From: Akkermansiaceae bacterium UBA1506
GTDB lineage: Bacteria; Verrucomicrobiota; Verrucomicrobiia; Verrucomicrobiales; DEV007
DNA length: 7,945 nt
NCBI GenBank assembly: GCA_002323995.1
Contig: DCQY01000068.1
Coordinates: forward strand, 1-7,945
Reading direction: 5' to 3'
Position numbers and translations under genes: made by a program
Notes under the pieces: model-generated
Told to the model about the DNA's origin: nothing
Database searches by the model: none
The model's input: only the letters and a program-made list of their open reading frames with translations
Shown: positions 1-6,985 of the stretch, one piece after another
Position numbering within the stretch: position 1 is the first letter of the stretch
How the letters are laid out: each line of letters starts with the position of its first letter

Positions 1-5
1 CTCCA

Positions 6-37
6 AACCGAGTTGAATGATTGACCCAACCGAGTTG
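6..37. repeat. Pair of 10-bp direct repeats (AACCGAGTTG) upstream of the DUF1080 gene
   Basis: AACCGAGTTG occurs at 6-15 and again at 28-37, 22 bp apart, close to two helical turns. The second copy forms the centre of the terminator-like stem-loop; each copy contains the partial dyad AAC-CGA-GTT. Same-face spacing would suit a regulator binding site. The GTTG of copy 1 (12-15) could also pair with CAAC (27-30) and compete with the terminator stem, but that alternative pairing is only 4 bp. Confidence 0.35.
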
Positions 38-49
38 GGTTAATTTTTT
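24..49 (+). terminator. Rho-independent terminator-like hairpin just before the DUF1080 gene
   Basis: A perfect 7-bp stem (ACCCAAC at 24-30, GTTGGGT at 34-40) closes a CGA loop and is followed by TAATTTTTT (41-49), the classic intrinsic terminator layout on the + strand. The other strand has no T-run after the stem. All three + frames carry a stop just upstream (TGA at 14-16, 18-20 or 22-24), so an upstream + strand gene could end here. The oddity is position: the T-run ends 9 bases before the next start codon, so it may instead act as an attenuator. Confidence 0.6.
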
Positions 50-58
50 CTCAAGATC

Positions 59-1045
59 ATGAAATTCCTGCTGTCATTTATTTTTATCATGGCGACGCTC
101 TCATCCGTAGCCTCACATGTTCCAGAAGAACTCTACGGTGACTGGTCGCTCGATCTTGAGTCGAATGAAGCTGGATGGCTTAGAATCGCAGACAACGAGG
201 GGGAAATAGAAGTCTCTATGATGGTAAACGTCGGCTCAATCAGGCCACTCAAAGGTGTCGAGGTGAAAGACGGAAAGATTAAAGTCCCTCTCAAAACCTA
301 TCGTGATAAAGGCAAAGAAGGAGGCATTCTTTCTACTAATCGTGCCGAGATCTGGTCTGAAGATGGAAAGCTCACGGGAATCATTTTCACCCATTTTCCT
401 AAAGGGAATCAAAGTATCGAAGACCCGTTTTACGGCATCGCTATTCCCCCAATGCCACCAGAACCCGACCTCTCCAAAGTAAAGTGGGGCAAACCGATTG
501 CTCTTTTTAACGGTATAGATCTCACCGGATGGGAAGTTCGCCGACCTCAAAAAATCAACGGTTGGTCCGTCGAAGACGGAAACCTAGTCAACACCACGCC
601 AAAGACTGACTTCAGTGCCACAGGGGCTTATGCCAACCTCATGACCGTGACAAATTTTGAAGACTTCAAGCTGCACATCGAATTCAATATCGGTAAAGAC
701 CGCAACAGCGGCATCTACGTCCGTGGTCTCTACGAAACCCAGGTGGTGGATCGCGACAGCCGCATGCAGGGTTTACAGGGCGTTGGATCCATTTTTGGAC
801 TGGTCGAACGCACCGAAAATCCCGCCTACGAAGGAGGCAAGTGGCAGACCTACGAAATCACGCTCGTCGACCGCCACATGACCGTGGTTCTCAACGGAGT
901 CACCACCGTCGACAATCAACCTGTCTCCGGCCCGACCCCGGGAGCCGTTAATACTCACCCCATGCTACCAGGACCAATCTATTTGCAAGGCGATCACACC
1001 TCGGTGAAATACCGTAACATCCTACTGACGCCTCGCATCAAGTAG
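59..1045 (+). CDS. Secreted DUF1080 (3-keto-disaccharide hydrolase family) protein
   Basis: The 328-residue product starts with a signal peptide (Lys2, hydrophobic stretch at about 3-18, likely cleavage near 19). This fixes the start at ATG 59, since the next Met (residue 11) would cut the signal in half. Residues about 21-135 form a beta-rich N-terminal region I cannot name. A Pro-rich linker (130-136) leads to a DUF1080 (PF06439) domain at about 145-326. Its hallmarks are FNGIDLTGW (150-158), SGIYVRG (217-223) followed by an ETQVVD-type strand, a YLQGDH segment (309-313) and a closing VKYRNI strand (316-321). DUF1080 has a concanavalin-like jelly-roll fold; the family is now named for hydrolysis of 3-keto-glycosides, though many members are uncharacterised. 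Export to the periplasm or outside is expected. The next gene follows within 34 bases on the same strand, suggesting an operon. No clear ribosome-binding site is visible. The family call is firm; the substrate is unknown. Confidence 0.9.
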   Translation: MKFLLSFIFIMATLSSVASHVPEELYGDWSLDLESNEAGWLRIADNEGEIEVSMMVNVGSIRPLKGVEVKDGKIKVPLKTYRDKGKEGGILSTNRAEIWSEDGKLTGIIFTHFPKGNQSIEDPFYGIAIPPMPPEPDLSKVKWGKPIALFNGIDLTGWEVRRPQKINGWSVEDGNLVNTTPKTDFSATGAYANLMTVTNFEDFKLHIEFNIGKDRNSGIYVRGLYETQVVDRDSRMQGLQGVGSIFGLVERTENPAYEGGKWQTYEITLVDRHMTVVLNGVTTVDNQPVSGPTPGAVNTHPMLPGPIYLQGDHTSVKYRNILLTPRIK

Positions 1046-1079
1046 ATCCCCTTTGATAAAACTATTTTTCTGCAAGTCT

Positions 1080-2801
1080 ATGATCCGCTTCTTCACCCCA
1101 TTACTTGTCGCCGCCACTCTTCCCCTTCTGGCTGAATCTCCTCTTAAAAAGGGAGCGAAACTCAACCTGATTTCCAACGAGTTTGAACTCGCTGACGGGC
1201 CTTCCTGGGATGGTTGGTCGCTGACGATCCCAGACCCACTAGCCGAACAAACAAAGCGGCTCATCGCTTCCAAAAGCGAATGGCAGAATCAATTTAAAGG
1301 AGAACGTTTCAGCGCCTCTTTTTTCAACCATGGCCATCACTACTTTTCAGACAACGGAAACGGTGCAATTCTAAAACGCGACTATCTGACAAAGGAACTC
1401 GAGGTCATCCACCGTGAGAACCTTGAAGCCGACCGGTCTCGAAAACCCAACGACCTCGTCGTGGATCGCTCAGGTGGCGTCTATTTCACACTCACCCGGG
1501 CAGGTCAGATCATCTATATCTCACCTGAAGGTGAATCCTCCGTCGCCGCCGAAGGAGTCGAGACTGCCAATGGTATTATTCTCAACCCGGATGAATCAAT
1601 CCTCTATGCCTCCGAAGCTGCCCCCAAGCGGATTGTCGCGTTCAATGTAGGAACCGGAGGCAGACTCACAAGTCGCCGCCTCTTCGCCTCAATGGAAGGC
1701 GAGCCATTGGAGTCAAGGGCAGCCGACGGCATGACAATCGATCGCGCCGGAAATGTCTATTGCGCCGGCCCTACCGATATCTGGGTCTGGAGCCCGGACG
1801 GCCAACTGATTGAAAAGATCGCCTGCCCCGAACGGCCCGTAAACCTGACTTTTGGAGGGGCTGACCTGCGCGACCTTTACATCTCCGGATTCGGTGGGAT
1901 TTACCACCAACGCATGCGCATCTCCGGCGTTTCACCCCAGCCTCCCGCAGCGTGGTCAGAGCAGGAAGCCAAGACCAAGCCCAGCGTTACGCTCCCCAAA
2001 GGAGTAACCCCGCACCTAGACCTGACCTACGCCCAATACGGACCTCGGAAGATGCTCGCCGACATTTATATTCCTCAAGGAGACGGACCTTTCCCGGCTG
2101 CCGCAATTCTCCACGGAGGCGGTTGGCACAGCGGTGACAAAATGAAGTTCCGAGCTATGGCAATAGAACTTGCTAAGCGTGGCTACGTTACCATGGCGAT
2201 CGCTTATCGACTGAGTGAGGAAGCGAGGTTTCCAGCCAACATTCAGGATTGTCATGCAGCTATTCGCTACTTGCGCGCAAACGCTGAAAAGTTCAGTGCT
2301 GATCCCAATCGTATTGGCGTCTTAGGTGGATCTGCCGGAGCCCACCTCGCCGGCCTGCTTGCGGCGACTGCGGATGTGAAAAAATTACACGGTGAGGGAG
2401 GTCACCCCGGAGTTTCCTCAGCAGTCCAAGCCGCCGTCGTCATGTCCGGTCCCATGGAAATCGCCACCGGAAACGTGGCAGAGCGCTCGCTTCTCATAGA
2501 CAACCCAAAGCCAAACGCGATCTGGCTTTTTGGTGGCAACGTGGAAGAAAAATCTGAACTCTACGCTCTCGCCGATGCCCATCAGCACATCGACGAAAAT
2601 ACCCCGCCCATCCTTTTTCAATATGGTGGCACTGAAGATCCCTCGAGAACCCTACCGTCCATGGATAAGCTCATGGAGCTGGGAATCCGAACCAAAGTTC
2701 TCTCAGACTACCCCGAGGGTAAACACGGTTGCTGGAATCGCCATCCCTGGTTCCTGCCGATGGTCGAAGACATTGACCAGTGGTTTCAAGAACACCTTTA
2801 A
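1080..2801 (+). CDS. Exported SMP-30/gluconolactonase-like propeller fused to a BD-FAE-like esterase
   Basis: A frame is open from TTG 1053, but ATG 1080 is preferred because it places a standard signal peptide at the N-terminus (MIRFF, hydrophobic to about residue 17, then AES); this gives 573 residues. Residues about 25-295 resemble the SMP-30/gluconolactonase/LRE six-bladed propeller: KPNDLVVD (N124, D125), ANGIILNPDES (N164) and DGMTIDRAGNVY (D216) match the usual substrate and metal ligands. The N-terminal metal-ligand Glu appears as Asp (DGPSWDG, about residue 39). Residues about 310-573 form an alpha/beta-hydrolase like BD-FAE/acetyl-xylan and carboxyl esterases: oxyanion motif HGGGW (345-349), nucleophile Ser418 in GGSAG, with Asp520 and His549 as likely acid and base. 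Predicted roles are lactone hydrolysis and ester cleavage on sugars outside the cytoplasm. It lies 34 bases after the DUF1080 gene, probably in one transcript. Domain calls are strong; the lactonase activity is inferred. Confidence 0.88.
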   Translation: MIRFFTPLLVAATLPLLAESPLKKGAKLNLISNEFELADGPSWDGWSLTIPDPLAEQTKRLIASKSEWQNQFKGERFSASFFNHGHHYFSDNGNGAILKRDYLTKELEVIHRENLEADRSRKPNDLVVDRSGGVYFTLTRAGQIIYISPEGESSVAAEGVETANGIILNPDESILYASEAAPKRIVAFNVGTGGRLTSRRLFASMEGEPLESRAADGMTIDRAGNVYCAGPTDIWVWSPDGQLIEKIACPERPVNLTFGGADLRDLYISGFGGIYHQRMRISGVSPQPPAAWSEQEAKTKPSVTLPKGVTPHLDLTYAQYGPRKMLADIYIPQGDGPFPAAAILHGGGWHSGDKMKFRAMAIELAKRGYVTMAIAYRLSEEARFPANIQDCHAAIRYLRANAEKFSADPNRIGVLGGSAGAHLAGLLAATADVKKLHGEGGHPGVSSAVQAAVVMSGPMEIATGNVAERSLLIDNPKPNAIWLFGGNVEEKSELYALADAHQHIDENTPPILFQYGGTEDPSRTLPSMDKLMELGIRTKVLSDYPEGKHGCWNRHPWFLPMVEDIDQWFQEHL

Positions 2802-2810
2802 TTCTGACTA

Positions 2811-5291
2811 TCAGCGTGAACGCATGATCTCACTTGTCATCACTTCGACGACGAGCGTCTGTAAACCATAGTCATCCTCTTTGACCTGTTCAAGTATGTC
2901 GTTAATAACGTAGCCATCGACGGGTTCCATCTTACGCCCGGTGGAATAGCTGAGCAATTTGGAAATCAATCCACGGGTGAAAACATCTTTACGCGAATCA
3001 ACAAGGACTTCCTTGAACTCCTTAAAATTTGCGAAGGTTTCACCCGAAGCGAACTCACCCGACGCATCTACCTTGAGACCTCCCCCACCAGCTTGGCGGT
3101 AACGGTGTCGCCAACGCCCGATCGGATCGAAGGCCTCCAGTGGGAAACCGAGCGGGTCAATCTTGCGATGGCATTCAGCACAGGCTTTGTCTTCGCGATG
3201 CTTCTTGAGCTTTTCGCGGATCGTAGTCGCTCCGCGTGTATCCGCCTCAATTTCCGGCACCTCGTCCGGCGGTGGCGGCGGTTTAGACCCGAGGATATTT
3301 TCCGATACCCAAACACCACGGGTGATGGGCGAAGTATCCACACCGTTTGCACTCACCGCCAGAACCCCGGCCATGCCGAGCACTCCACCCCGCCTTGCGT
3401 TCTCCTTCAAACTTACTTTCTCGAAACCGTCAGCAAGACGCATCGTCTCGCTCTCCGGCAGTTGGTATAAACCAGCAAGATATTTATCCACAAAAGTGTA
3501 GTCAGCATCGAGAAAATCCAATACCGGTCGATTCTCTTTCAGCACATGGTTAAAGAACAGCCGGGCCTCCTTTTTCATCGAAGCGGGAAGATTTTGATAA
3601 TAGTATACCCCCGCAGCCCCACGGGGAGGAGGCTGCGATCCGATACCACGCAAATTCAACCAACTGTCGAGAAAACCTTCAACAAACCCTCTGGAGTTGT
3701 CGTGAGCCAGAAGACGCCGCACCTGCCGCCCAAGTTCATCGGGTTTGACTAACTCACCCGACCTCGCCTTGTTCATGAGAAACTCATCGGGAGGCAAAGC
3801 CCACAGAGCATATGAAAGACGCGACGCCAGATCGTATATCCCCAGTTCATCTTGATCTTCTTCAGTTACTTCGGTCAGGTAGATAAAAGACGGAGAACAC
3901 AAAATCATCTTCACCGTGTCGAGCGCTGCTTCACGTGGTGAAGCCATTTCATCAATTCGTTTTTGATAGGTCGCCCCGATTCGCTCTCGATCCAAATCAT
4001 TCAAAGGACGTCGGAAGGCACGTTCGCCGAAGGCAAATAACTTCTCTTCCGCACTTTCCTCCTCAAAACCCTTGCCCCCAAAAACGGCTATTTCCTCCTT
4101 TGTCCCCCCCGCTTCCGGCAAAGGTCCATGAACTTTGATCTCGTCGATACGGATGTGAGGTAAAGCACCTTCGCGCAAAATGTGCGCACGGTTGACACCC
4201 GAACTGTATTTCTTTGGATCAAACTCTTCTTTGTAACGCTCGTTCACTTTGATAACAGAAGCCCTCGACTGCCAGGGCCCATTGGGAAAGATAAAGCGGG
4301 GCGTTTGTCCTTGCTCTAGCCAGACTCGGAACTTGAGCCACTCTTGGCTGTCATCTGGCACCACCTGCTGACCTAACAAGGGCTCAATAGCCTGCGGGTA
4401 GTGAATATGCCCTTTCGTCACATCGCCCGGCACCACTCCAAGTAAAAATGGCTCCGAAAAATCGATCTTAAAAATCTCCGGATCGTAGTGCGTGTCTCGA
4501 TGGTAAGCCCGCGCCAGCGCACTGATATCGTAGTAACCGGATACCGGCACGCCCTCTAGGAAATCTTCAATGTGACCATAACCACCCTGACGCGTATTTG
4601 TGTTAGGTTGTTCGTAGAGACAGAGGTAATCAAAATTAAACACGCTCTTATGCGCTCCGGTCAATTCCTCATACTGCACGAAGTTTTCGGTGAAGTGCCA
4701 GGTCTTCGGTTCCACCTCAGGCTTACCAATACGAAGATTGACCAATCGATTAGCAGCCTGAAAATACTGGTCTAAAAGAAATCCAGACGTAACAAGCGTA
4801 GCGCCGATTGTATCGATGTGATCGCTCGTATTTTCTTTAGGGAAATCAGCGGTCAAGCCTAGCGTATCGACACGACGATTGAAGAGTTTCTCCAGCGTGT
4901 TTTCATATTCACGCGTCGACAATCTCCGCATCACGGTACGCCCAGTCCCATGTCCCTCGATTTTTCCGCGCACACTCTCCACGTTCTCCCTTAGCGCGCG
5001 GATCACGGCTATCCGCTCTGCATCGCTGGGTTGGTCCGCCTTTTTGGGTGGCATCTCCTTAAGCGTCACCTGATCGATAATTTCCTGAGCCGTAATCAGA
5101 TCGAACTCCTTTTCCAAAGGAAGTTCAAAAGCCTCGAAATCACGGTCAGCTTTTTGAACTGCGGAATCATGACACTGGAGGCAGTAATTCCCAACGAAAT
5201 CATAAATGATCCGGTCGGAATCATCTACCCCGCCTGCCGTCCATGCGGCACCGATTAGAAGTGAGGGCCACGCTCGCAAAAGAAAACTCAT
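2811..5291 (-). CDS. DUF1592-family protein with planctomycete-type cytochrome c domain
   Basis: The 826-residue product begins at ATG 5291 with a short hydrophobic, probably export, segment (residues 1-20). A planctomycete cytochrome c (PSCyt1) region follows with haem motif C37-LQ-C40-H41 and an MPP segment (80-82) that could supply the axial Met. Then come DUF1587 (about 117-183, RRLSTREYENTL), an unassigned beta-rich stretch (about 184-414), DUF1595 (about 415-473, AFRRPL and CSPSFIYLTE), DUF1592 (about 484-615, ASRLSYALW), DUF1588 (about 635-735) and DUF1585 (about 755-825, LLSYSTGR). DUF1588 carries the family's ANGVDTSPITRG stretch, a five-proline run (671-675) and a second CxxCH (C704-AE-C707-H708). 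The complete domain order suggests an intact gene. Its ATG directly abuts the stop of the DUF1552 gene, so translation is probably coupled. A periplasmic redox role is inferred from the haem motifs; I know of no established reaction. Confidence 0.9.
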   Translation of the reverse strand: MSFLLRAWPSLLIGAAWTAGGVDDSDRIIYDFVGNYCLQCHDSAVQKADRDFEAFELPLEKEFDLITAQEIIDQVTLKEMPPKKADQPSDAERIAVIRALRENVESVRGKIEGHGTGRTVMRRLSTREYENTLEKLFNRRVDTLGLTADFPKENTSDHIDTIGATLVTSGFLLDQYFQAANRLVNLRIGKPEVEPKTWHFTENFVQYEELTGAHKSVFNFDYLCLYEQPNTNTRQGGYGHIEDFLEGVPVSGYYDISALARAYHRDTHYDPEIFKIDFSEPFLLGVVPGDVTKGHIHYPQAIEPLLGQQVVPDDSQEWLKFRVWLEQGQTPRFIFPNGPWQSRASVIKVNERYKEEFDPKKYSSGVNRAHILREGALPHIRIDEIKVHGPLPEAGGTKEEIAVFGGKGFEEESAEEKLFAFGERAFRRPLNDLDRERIGATYQKRIDEMASPREAALDTVKMILCSPSFIYLTEVTEEDQDELGIYDLASRLSYALWALPPDEFLMNKARSGELVKPDELGRQVRRLLAHDNSRGFVEGFLDSWLNLRGIGSQPPPRGAAGVYYYQNLPASMKKEARLFFNHVLKENRPVLDFLDADYTFVDKYLAGLYQLPESETMRLADGFEKVSLKENARRGGVLGMAGVLAVSANGVDTSPITRGVWVSENILGSKPPPPPDEVPEIEADTRGATTIREKLKKHREDKACAECHRKIDPLGFPLEAFDPIGRWRHRYRQAGGGGLKVDASGEFASGETFANFKEFKEVLVDSRKDVFTRGLISKLLSYSTGRKMEPVDGYVINDILEQVKEDDYGLQTLVVEVMTSEIMRSR

Positions 5292-6575
5292 CTACGAAAA
5301 GGTTCCGCTACTAGTACCAAAGGCATTCGCCTCAAGTCCCATACGCTGCGCCATTTCAAGGTAAAGATTACAGAGTGGCACCTTTTGCGTTCCACCTGCT
5401 TCCAGGGCCTTGAACTCACCGTGGCGATAACCGCCTCCGGCCAGAATGATAGGCAGGTCAGTATTTTTGTGCGAAGCGCCGTTACCCATACCGCTACCGA
5501 AAATAACAGCCGTGGAATCGAGTAGGCTTTGTTCTCCATCTTGGATTTGGGAAAGACGAGTCAAAAATCTGTTGAAGTGCTTGATCTGATAGGTCTCAAG
5601 AGTGATGAGGTGGGCAATGTTTTGCTCATCATTCCCGTGGTGAGAGAGTCCGTGATAGGACTTCGCGATGCCTAGATCCTGCGGAAGAAAGCAGCCCCCA
5701 ATTTCAAGGGTTGCAACGCGGGTCGAATCCGTTTGTAGAGCCAATGCGATCAACTCATATAACATGGGAAGATCATTCACCGTATTGACGTTGGACGGGA
5801 TATCAAACGGAGCATCCGGCTTGGGGTGGTCCGCCCATCTCTGCCTCATTTCGAGGCGCTTTTCCACATCACGAATCGAAGTGAGGTATTCGTCCAGCTT
5901 TTCCTTGTCCTCGTGATTTACCTTTCGACGGAGCCTATTGGCATCCTCCAGAATGGAATCAAGAATCGAAGCATGGAGAGAATTTTCTTTGGCTCTTTGC
6001 GCTTTCCGTTCCGCGGAATCACTGGCAAAGAGCTTTTTAAACAAGTCAGCCGGCCCCGTAATCGGAGGAACCCGAACTCCCGAGCGTGTCCATGCAAGCT
6101 GACAACCACCATGAATTCCTCCCTCGGAACCAACAGTCAGCGAGGGAAAACGAGTTTGAGTTCCAATTTCATCCGCAATAAACTGGTCAATGGTCACATT
6201 GCCATCAGGTCTGTTCTGCGCTTCTGAATTCAGAACTCCGGAAAGAAAAGAATGAACCGCAAAGTGTCCTCCCTTGATCCCATGATCAAGGCCGCGGTAG
6301 ATGGTCATGTGATCGCGATTTTCGGCTAGCGGCTCAAGCAAAGTTGTCGTCTCGTAGCCCTTCCCTGCTGTCTCGGGAAAAAGAGACTTCGTCTGAAATC
6401 CGAGAAGATTGCCTACCGCCACGAATCTCGGAGTTCCCACGCCTGCTCCTACCGTATTCTGAACTACAGAGCTGCCCTCTACAGATTTTGCCATGAGCGA
6501 TGGCAAACTAGGTAGTGTGACTGAGGCACCAAGTGCCCTCAAAACGAAAGCTCTGCGATTAATGTCCACGGACAT
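5292..6575 (-). CDS. Tat-exported DUF1552 (HxxSHH motif) protein
   Basis: I place the start at ATG 6575 (427 residues). A TTG at 6605 also opens the frame directly after an in-frame TAG, but it would push the export signal inward; AGGTG lies 10 bases before the ATG. The N-terminus has a twin-arginine signal (NRRAFVLRALGA, Arg7-Arg8, then hydrophobic to about residue 28). The body matches DUF1552 (PF07586): a GHFAVHSFLSG segment (103-113), the defining HGLSHH motif (308-313), and a C-terminal SGMGNGASHKNTDLPIILAGG-type region (about 361-381) like the metal-site region of DUF1501/alkaline-phosphatase-fold proteins. A charged helical stretch (about 190-245) interrupts the domain. Tat export suggests folding, possibly with a cofactor, before transport. 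It is the promoter-proximal gene of a two-gene unit with the DUF1592-family gene, a pairing recurrent in Planctomycetota, Verrucomicrobiota and Myxococcota. Family assignment is firm; activity is unknown. Confidence 0.9.
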   Translation of the reverse strand: MSVDINRRAFVLRALGASVTLPSLPSLMAKSVEGSSVVQNTVGAGVGTPRFVAVGNLLGFQTKSLFPETAGKGYETTTLLEPLAENRDHMTIYRGLDHGIKGGHFAVHSFLSGVLNSEAQNRPDGNVTIDQFIADEIGTQTRFPSLTVGSEGGIHGGCQLAWTRSGVRVPPITGPADLFKKLFASDSAERKAQRAKENSLHASILDSILEDANRLRRKVNHEDKEKLDEYLTSIRDVEKRLEMRQRWADHPKPDAPFDIPSNVNTVNDLPMLYELIALALQTDSTRVATLEIGGCFLPQDLGIAKSYHGLSHHGNDEQNIAHLITLETYQIKHFNRFLTRLSQIQDGEQSLLDSTAVIFGSGMGNGASHKNTDLPIILAGGGYRHGEFKALEAGGTQKVPLCNLYLEMAQRMGLEANAFGTSSGTFS

Positions 6576-6774
6576 CAATCTCTGGCACCTAGACAACGGC
6601 TTCAACTAAGTCATTGGGGCGCGATGATGTGACATCCGCCAAGCCACCGGGGCAATTTAAAACTCATGGACTAGGAGTCAGAATGGCGTGGATTGAACAA
6701 TTTCCTACCGCGTGATTCGGTGTCGAACTGGTCTGGATTTTTCTGCCCTAGTCACCGATTAAAAATGACCAAAC

Positions 6775-6802
6775 AAGCTTTGATAAAGGAAGCTTTGGTA
6801 AA
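6775..6802. repeat. Tandem 13-bp direct repeat, possible regulator site
   Basis: AAGCTTTGATAAA (6775-6787) and AAGCTTTGGTAAA (6790-6802) match at 12 of 13 positions, with 15 bp from start to start. Each begins with the palindrome AAGCTT. The pair sits about 200 bases from both flanking start codons, midway in the divergent interval. A role as a binding site is inference only. Confidence 0.4.
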
Positions 6803-6883
6803 TTCGGGGCGAAAATCGAAATTGACCAACTCAACTTAGCAAGCGACTTAACAAACGCATCATTCCTATTCAAGCATCTTCTT

Positions 6884-6897
6884 TGCCGGATTCGGCA
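6884..6897. other. Small stem-loop in the region before the membrane-protein gene
   Basis: TGCCG (6884-6888) pairs perfectly with CGGCA (6893-6897) around a GATT loop. With a two-base bulge (6882-6883) the stem can extend through TTC (6879-6881) and GAA (6898-6900). There is no T-run on either side, so it is not an intrinsic terminator. It could be a protein-binding dyad or leader structure, or chance. Confidence 0.25.
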
Positions 6898-6903
6898 GAA
6901 ACC

Positions 6904-6920
6904 AAGACTAGAAGAGTCTT
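6904..6920. other. Second small stem-loop before the membrane-protein gene
   Basis: AAGACT (6904-6909) and AGTCTT (6915-6920) form a perfect 6-bp stem with a five-base AGAAG loop, six bases after the preceding hairpin. No T-tract follows on either strand. Its closeness to the first hairpin and to the gene start (66 bases away) suggests a possible 5' leader structure, but this is unproven. Confidence 0.25.
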
Positions 6921-6985
6921 GAGTTATTATCTATGGTAACAGTGATTCGCGAACGTCCACTTTCGTTGAAGATTTTTCCTCGCTA

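Larger units (their letters stand above)
6576..6985. other. Divergent intergenic region with repeats and small hairpins
   Basis: About 410 bases separate the DUF1552 start (minus) from the membrane-protein start (plus). I see no convincing gene here. It should hold promoters for both directions, yet no clear -35/-10 pair stands out: TTGACC (6822-6827) lacks a good -10 at 16-18 bases, and TATTAT (6925-6930) lacks a -35. Visible structure includes an 11-bp dyad GATGT-G-ACATC (6626-6636), a 13-bp direct repeat (6775-6802) and two small stem-loops (6884-6897 and 6904-6920). A 17-codon reading frame at 6933-6986 overlaps the next ATG as TAATG. Confidence 0.6.

Noticed and set aside
1053..1079. TTG start giving nine extra residues on the SMP-30/esterase protein
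   Set aside because: The extension places extra residues before a complete signal peptide that begins at ATG 1080, and it has no clear ribosome-binding site.
3093..3553. Three overlapping + strand frames inside the DUF1592-family gene
   Set aside because: They are antisense to the DUF1588/DUF1592 coding region, overlap one another in different frames and resemble no protein I know.
5826..6227. Plus-strand frame of 133 codons inside the DUF1552 gene
   Set aside because: It lies wholly antisense to a firmly recognised DUF1552 domain and shows no family features.
6576..6605. TTG start giving ten extra residues on the DUF1552 protein
   Set aside because: The TTG follows an in-frame stop directly, and ATG 6575 places the twin-arginine signal at the N-terminus with AGGTG upstream.
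6626..6636. 11-bp dyad GATGT-G-ACATC as an operator for the DUF1552 gene
   Set aside because: A 5-bp half-site dyad is expected by chance at this frequency in an interval of this size, and there is no second copy.
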